Assembly: GCF_040371945.1 (NCBI RefSeq)
Contig: NZ_BAABWS010000001.1
Coordinates: 1,674,001-1,738,000, forward strand
Direction of reading: 5' to 3'
DNA: 64,000 nt
Source of the DNA: Litorivita sp040371945
Lineage (GTDB): Bacteria; Pseudomonadota; Alphaproteobacteria; Rhodobacterales; Rhodobacteraceae
Under the pieces are notes generated by a model. It did not search any database, was not told the DNA's origin, and saw nothing but the letters and a program-made list of their open reading frames with translations. Shown here in pieces: positions 60,148-64,000 of the stretch. The position numbers and the translations under genes are program-made. The stretch's first letter is position 1. Each line of letters starts with the position of its first letter.

Positions 60148-62021
60148 GCACTTTGGCTCCGCTTCGCCTGTCGGATTTTAGAGAGAAGCAAGGTTAGCGC
60201 CGCAGGAGTTATCCCCTCCATTCGCGCGGCTTGCGCCAAATTTGACGGCCTGAGACGATCAAGCTTTACTTTTTGCTCGGTTGTAAGGCCCTCAACGTTC
60301 AAAAAATCAAAGTCTTCGGGAATGATGTGCGCTTCGTCTCGCCGCATCGCCTCCACATCGCGCTGTTGTCGTTCAATATAATGGGCGTAGATCGCGTCTT
60401 TTTCCAGCTGCCCGCTGACCTCTCGATCGATATCCTCTAAACCTGGGTCGAGAGAACGCAATGTAGCGAAATCAACACTGGGCAAAGACAGCAATTCAAA
60501 CCCCGTCCTGCGCGCGCCATCTTGTGTCAGCGCGACCCCAACCGCGCTAAGTTCTTTCGCGGTATAGGTTTTCTCGGAAATTCGCTGCCGAGCAAACTTC
60601 AAGCGAGAGTGCTTATCCTCGAACACCGCCCGACGCTCGACACTGGCGCAGCCCAACGCGATCGCGATCGGGGTAAGTCTTTGGTCAGCGTTATCGGCAC
60701 GCAGGGAAAGCCTGAACTCGGCCCGTGACGTAAACATCCGGTACGGCTCGGTCACTCCGCGAGATATAAGGTCATCGATCATCACGCCGATGTAGCTGTC
60801 AGCGCGACTAAACTGAAAAGGCTCACGCCCAGCCGACGCCAAGGCCGCGTTAATACCAGCAGCCAGACCCTGCGCCGCCGCCTCTTCATATCCTGTGGTC
60901 CCGTTTATTTGCCCTGCAAGAAATAGACCAAGCACGGACTTTACCCGCAACGTCGCGTCCAGAGCCCTCGGATCGACGTAATCATATTCGATCGCGTAAC
61001 CAGGCTGCAAAATTTTTGCCCGCTCTAGACCTGCAATCGAACGAATGTAGGCTTCCTGAACATCCTCAGGAAGCGATGTCGAAATTCCGTTGGGATAGAC
61101 CGTATGATCCTCGAGTCCCTCCGGTTCTAGGAAAATCTGATGTGATTCCTTATCCGCAAACCGCACAATTTTGTCCTCGATGGATGGGCAATAGCGCGGG
61201 CCTACACCTGAAATATGCCCACCATACATGGCGGATCGATCAAGATTTCTGCGAATGATCTCATGGGTTTTCGGGTTTGTGTGGGTTATGCCGCACGAAA
61301 TCTGTCGAGCAAAAGGTGCCCTAGAGAGAAACGAGAACATCGTAGGGTCACCGTCGGCCGGCTGGCTTTCAAGCGAAGACCAATCGATCGTGCGCCCGTC
61401 AAGGCGAGGCGGTGTTCCGGTCTTTAGCCGGCCCAGCGGCAGCCCAAACGCATCAATTCTCTCGGCCAGCTTTACAGAGGGTTTATCCCCCATGCGCCCG
61501 CCAGGGCGGGACACATCGCCAATATGAATCACGCCGCGCAAAAATGTGCCTGTGGTCAGCACGACGGCAGCGCTAGAGATCTCGCGCCCGCCCTCGAGAA
61601 TCACGCCGCGCACCGCCCCTTCGCTCATCAGAAAATCAATGGCCTCGCCCTCGATAATCTCTAGGTTTTCCTGCGCCTCGGTAAAGGACAACATCGTTTC
61701 GCGGTAAACTTTACGGTCCGCCTGTGTGCGCGGGCCTTGAACAGCGGGGCCCTTTCGACGGTTGAGAAGGCGAAACTGGATGCCCGCGCGATCGGCAACT
61801 TTACCCATGACGCCATCCATGGCATCGATTTCGCGCACCAAATGCCCTTTGCCGAGCCCGCCAATCGCAGGATTGCAAGACATAACGCCGATACCATCGC
61901 GGCGCAGAGTCAGCAAAGCGGTCCGCGCGCCCATTCGCGCGGACGCGTGTGCTGCTTCGGCGCCCGCGTGGCCCCCCCCGATCACAACAACATCAAAATC
62001 AAAATGTTTCACGTGAAACAC
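60144..62021 (-). CDS. mnmG: tRNA uridine-5-carboxymethylaminomethyl modification enzyme MnmG
   Basis: A 625-residue FAD protein. The FAD motif is VVVIGGGHAGAEAAHA; NPAIGGLGKGHLVREIDAMD and GTPPRLDGRTIDW are family blocks; the C-terminal helical domain binds tRNA and MnmE. With MnmE it makes cmnm5U34 in tRNA anticodons. The first possible start is a GTG at 62019-62021 (MFHVKHFDFD); a second GTG three codons later has better spacing to GAGGAG. The first codons overlap a parS site. It lies three bases after mnmE. Confidence 0.95.
   Translation of the reverse strand: MFHVKHFDFDVVVIGGGHAGAEAAHASARMGARTALLTLRRDGIGVMSCNPAIGGLGKGHLVREIDAMDGVMGKVADRAGIQFRLLNRRKGPAVQGPRTQADRKVYRETMLSFTEAQENLEIIEGEAIDFLMSEGAVRGVILEGGREISSAAVVLTTGTFLRGVIHIGDVSRPGGRMGDKPSVKLAERIDAFGLPLGRLKTGTPPRLDGRTIDWSSLESQPADGDPTMFSFLSRAPFARQISCGITHTNPKTHEIIRRNLDRSAMYGGHISGVGPRYCPSIEDKIVRFADKESHQIFLEPEGLEDHTVYPNGISTSLPEDVQEAYIRSIAGLERAKILQPGYAIEYDYVDPRALDATLRVKSVLGLFLAGQINGTTGYEEAAAQGLAAGINAALASAGREPFQFSRADSYIGVMIDDLISRGVTEPYRMFTSRAEFRLSLRADNADQRLTPIAIALGCASVERRAVFEDKHSRLKFARQRISEKTYTAKELSAVGVALTQDGARRTGFELLSLPSVDFATLRSLDPGLEDIDREVSGQLEKDAIYAHYIERQQRDVEAMRRDEAHIIPEDFDFLNVEGLTTEQKVKLDRLRPSNLAQAARMEGITPAALTLLLSKIRQAKRSQSA
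62005..62020. other. parS centromere site 2
   Basis: A second perfect TGTTTCACGTGAAACA, overlapping the mnmG start codons (residues FHVKH). It is 1.89 kb from the first copy and in the same palindromic form. Confidence 0.95.
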
Positions 62022-62024
62022 TCC

Positions 62025-63311
62025 TCACTTTCCAAGGCAAAAGCTGGAAAAAATTTCATCAAGCAGGTTCTCAACATCTATGCGACCCACCAAAGTTTCA
62101 AGGGCACGGATAGCAGTGCGGAGTTCCTCCGCAACGATATCCGTCTCCTCAAAGGAGGAGGAGATATAGCTCTCGGCCAAAGCCAACGATTCGTCGGCTC
62201 GCATCATAGCGGACCGATGGCGATTACGGGTGGCAATCCCGACATTCGCTGCGCGCGTTGACAAAATTTCACCCACACGGCGCACCAACTCATCAACGCC
62301 CTGCCCTGTCAGACCCGAAATTTTCTCTTCGCCAGCGTTACTCAGATCGCCCTTCGCGCGCAGAACAATATCCCCTTGCTGGGGATCCATCAGCAAAGAG
62401 CCGCCTTCCTCTATGAGGAACACTCTCAGATCCGCCGCAGTCGCTCTTTCGCGCGCACGGTCAATCCCGATGGCCTCGACGTGATCCTCGGTTTCGCGCA
62501 GCCCCGCGGTATCCAAAAGGGTCACGGGAAGGCCCGCGATATCCATGCGGACCTCGATGATATCGCGGGTTGTTCCGGCGTATTCGGATGTGATTGCCGC
62601 ATCTCGACCCGCCAGCCGGTTCAAGAGCGTGGATTTTCCGACGTTCGGCGCGCCGACAATTGCCACCTCAAACCCGCTTCGGATGCGCTCCGCTGCTTCA
62701 ACACCGGAAATCTCTGCCGCCATTGAGCCGCGCACATCGAGCAACAGTCCGGTAACCTCCGGCGACACATCAACCGGCACATCCTCATCGGCAAAATCAA
62801 TCGTCGCTTCGATCAAGGCCGCCGCGCGGATCAGATCGCGCCGCCAAACTTCGGCTTTCGACCCTAATTCACCTGAAAGCACGCGAAACGCCTGTTTCCG
62901 CTGTGCCTCCGTTTCGGCATCGATCAAATCCGCGAGGCCCTCGACTTGCGCCAAGTCCAACTGTCCAGAGGTCAACGCGCGACGCGTAAACTCTCCAGGT
63001 TCGGCCATACGCAGTTGCGGCATATCAGACAAAACCCGCAGCACCTGAGAAATCACCGCGACAGATCCGTGTAGCTGCAGCTCGACGACCTGCTCGCCGG
63101 TAAAGCTGGCCCCCTTCTCAAAACACAAAACAAGCGCCTCATCCAAGATCATCCCATCTTGGTCCATCAGGCGTCTAAGCCCAGCAACGCGTGTTTTTGG
63201 CAAATCGCCAGCCAAAGCCCGTCCCGCCGCAAAGGCGTGAGGGCCGGAAATACGGATCACCGCAACGCCCGCCTTGCCCGCCGAAGTTGCCAAGGCGAAG
63301 ATCGTGTCCAT
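62025..63311 (-). CDS. mnmE: tRNA modification GTPase MnmE
   Basis: A 428-residue MnmE. The N-terminal formyl-binding domain (LATSAGKAGVAVIRISGP; AEPGEFTRRALTSGQLDLAQ) is followed by the inserted G domain with G1 GAPNVGKSTLLN near residue 220, G2 AGTTRDI and G3 DTAGLRET. The C-terminus is CLGK, a variant of the usual CIGK whose Cys is needed for activity. It partners MnmG at tRNA U34. It lies 29 bases downstream of rho. Confidence 0.97.
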   Translation of the reverse strand: MDTIFALATSAGKAGVAVIRISGPHAFAAGRALAGDLPKTRVAGLRRLMDQDGMILDEALVLCFEKGASFTGEQVVELQLHGSVAVISQVLRVLSDMPQLRMAEPGEFTRRALTSGQLDLAQVEGLADLIDAETEAQRKQAFRVLSGELGSKAEVWRRDLIRAAALIEATIDFADEDVPVDVSPEVTGLLLDVRGSMAAEISGVEAAERIRSGFEVAIVGAPNVGKSTLLNRLAGRDAAITSEYAGTTRDIIEVRMDIAGLPVTLLDTAGLRETEDHVEAIGIDRARERATAADLRVFLIEEGGSLLMDPQQGDIVLRAKGDLSNAGEEKISGLTGQGVDELVRRVGEILSTRAANVGIATRNRHRSAMMRADESLALAESYISSSFEETDIVAEELRTAIRALETLVGRIDVENLLDEIFSSFCLGK

Positions 63312-63340
63312 AGTAATAACCTACTGTTTTCGTTAGAAAA

Positions 63341-64000
63341 TCAGGTATTCATCGAGTCGAAGAAGTCAGAGTTGGTCTTGGTCTGCTTCAACTTCGAAAT
63401 CAGGAACTCAATGGCATCTGTCGTGCCCATCGGATTGAGGATCCGGCGCAAAACAAAGGTTTTCTGCAGATCGATTTTGTCGACAAGCAAGTCTTCCTTA
63501 CGCGTGCCCGATTTCAAGATATCCATCGCAGGGAAGACCCGTTTATCGGCAACCTTGCGATCCAGAACGATCTCGGAGTTGCCCGTGCCTTTGAACTCTT
63601 CAAAGATGACCTCATCCATACGCGATCCCGTATCGATCAAGGCCGTCGCGATAATCGTAAGCGAGCCGCCCTCTTCGATGTTGCGTGCAGCGCCAAAGAA
63701 GCGCTTGGGGCGCTGCAGGGCGTTCGCATCGACACCGCCGGTCAGAACCTTGCCCGAGGACGGCACAACCGTGTTGAAGGCGCGGCCAAGGCGTGTGATG
63801 GAATCGAGCAAGATCACGACATCGCGCTTATGCTCAACCAGACGCTTCGCCTTCTCGATCACCATTTCGGATACCGCAACGTGGCGTGTCGCAGGCTCAT
63901 CAAAGGTCGAGGACACCACCTCACCCTTCACAGAGCGTTGCATATCCGTGACCTCTTCGGGGCGCTCGTCGATCAACAACACAATCAAATAGCACTCGGG
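63341..64000 (-). CDS. rho: Transcription termination factor Rho, C-terminal part (cut by window edge)
   Basis: The last 219 residues of Rho; the frame is open to base 64000 and the start lies outside. CYLIVLLIDERPEEVTDM, EVVSSTFDEPATRHVAVSEM, VILLDSITRLGRAFN and GGVDANALQRPKRFFGAARN carry Walker B, the Q-loop and the R-loop of the hexameric RNA-dependent ATPase. The end, LKQTKTNSDFFDSMNT, is typical for the group. rho-mnmE-mnmG is the usual order beside alphaproteobacterial origins. Confidence 0.97.
   Translation of the reverse strand, partial: PECYLIVLLIDERPEEVTDMQRSVKGEVVSSTFDEPATRHVAVSEMVIEKAKRLVEHKRDVVILLDSITRLGRAFNTVVPSSGKVLTGGVDANALQRPKRFFGAARNIEEGGSLTIIATALIDTGSRMDEVIFEEFKGTGNSEIVLDRKVADKRVFPAMDILKSGTRKEDLLVDKIDLQKTFVLRRILNPMGTTDAIEFLISKLKQTKTNSDFFDSMNT

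Noticed and set aside
1..64000. CRISPR array, prophage, toxin-antitoxin pair or defence island
   Set aside because: No regularly spaced repeats, integrases, phage structural genes or known defence domains were found; gene content is housekeeping throughout.

Overview
The window is ordinary, densely coded chromosome of an alphaproteobacterium of the Rhodobacterales (Roseobacter/Rhodobacter group). The evidence is gene order and protein character: rho-mnmE-mnmG-rsmG-parA-parB around two perfect parS sites, secA next to ppiC-argJ-mutT, rimP-nusA-ylxR-infB, comF-grxC-nitrilase, and Rhodobacterales-type hemH, ubiG and rhodanese genes. The species cannot be named from sequence alone. About 63 protein genes are supported; no tRNA or rRNA gene was seen. 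The first (nirB) and last (rho) genes run off the window.

Layout. 0-6 kb: start of the nitrite reductase large subunit, a rhodanese plus P-loop kinase pair, dapD (lysine), a LOG-like protein, rlmN and an IalB-like periplasmic protein. 6-14 kb: an asparaginase, a lumazine synthase behind an FMN riboswitch, the serine pathway (serB divergent from serC-serA, with a structured serC leader), a phosphoesterase and a thiolase. 14-22 kb: an unknown membrane-anchored protein, a decayed IS6-type transposase, secA, ppiC, argJ, mutT and a 44-residue unannotated protein in an AT-rich island. 22-28 kb: the infB operon. 28-35 kb: methyltransferases, pip, ubiG, a MarR regulator, a nitrilase-glutaredoxin pair, comF and hemH. 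35-41 kb: two L,D-transpeptidases around a CAP lipoprotein, an RNA methyltransferase, the CCA enzyme, two Nudix enzymes and Hsp33. 41-50 kb: a response-regulator phosphatase beside an Hpt protein, ilvA, argG, msrA, ribokinase and malic enzyme. 50-64 kb: mutS, grpE-hrcA, rph-rdgB-hemW-DUF454, then the parB-parA-rsmG-mnmG-mnmE-rho block that normally lies near the replication origin.

How the parts work together: most genes are housekeeping (amino-acid synthesis, RNA modification, translation initiation, protein export and folding, nucleotide-pool cleaning, chromosome partition). Regulatory features visible in the DNA are the FMN riboswitch, the serC leader, two parS centromere sites inside coding sequence, a palindrome in front of hemH, and several strong bidirectional terminators. 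I found no defence island, prophage, CRISPR array or secondary-metabolite cluster, and nothing I would call a new multi-gene system. The best leads are small: the 44-residue protein, a recurring motif just after stop codons, the REC-phosphatase/Hpt pair, the hemH palindrome and the IS remnant.
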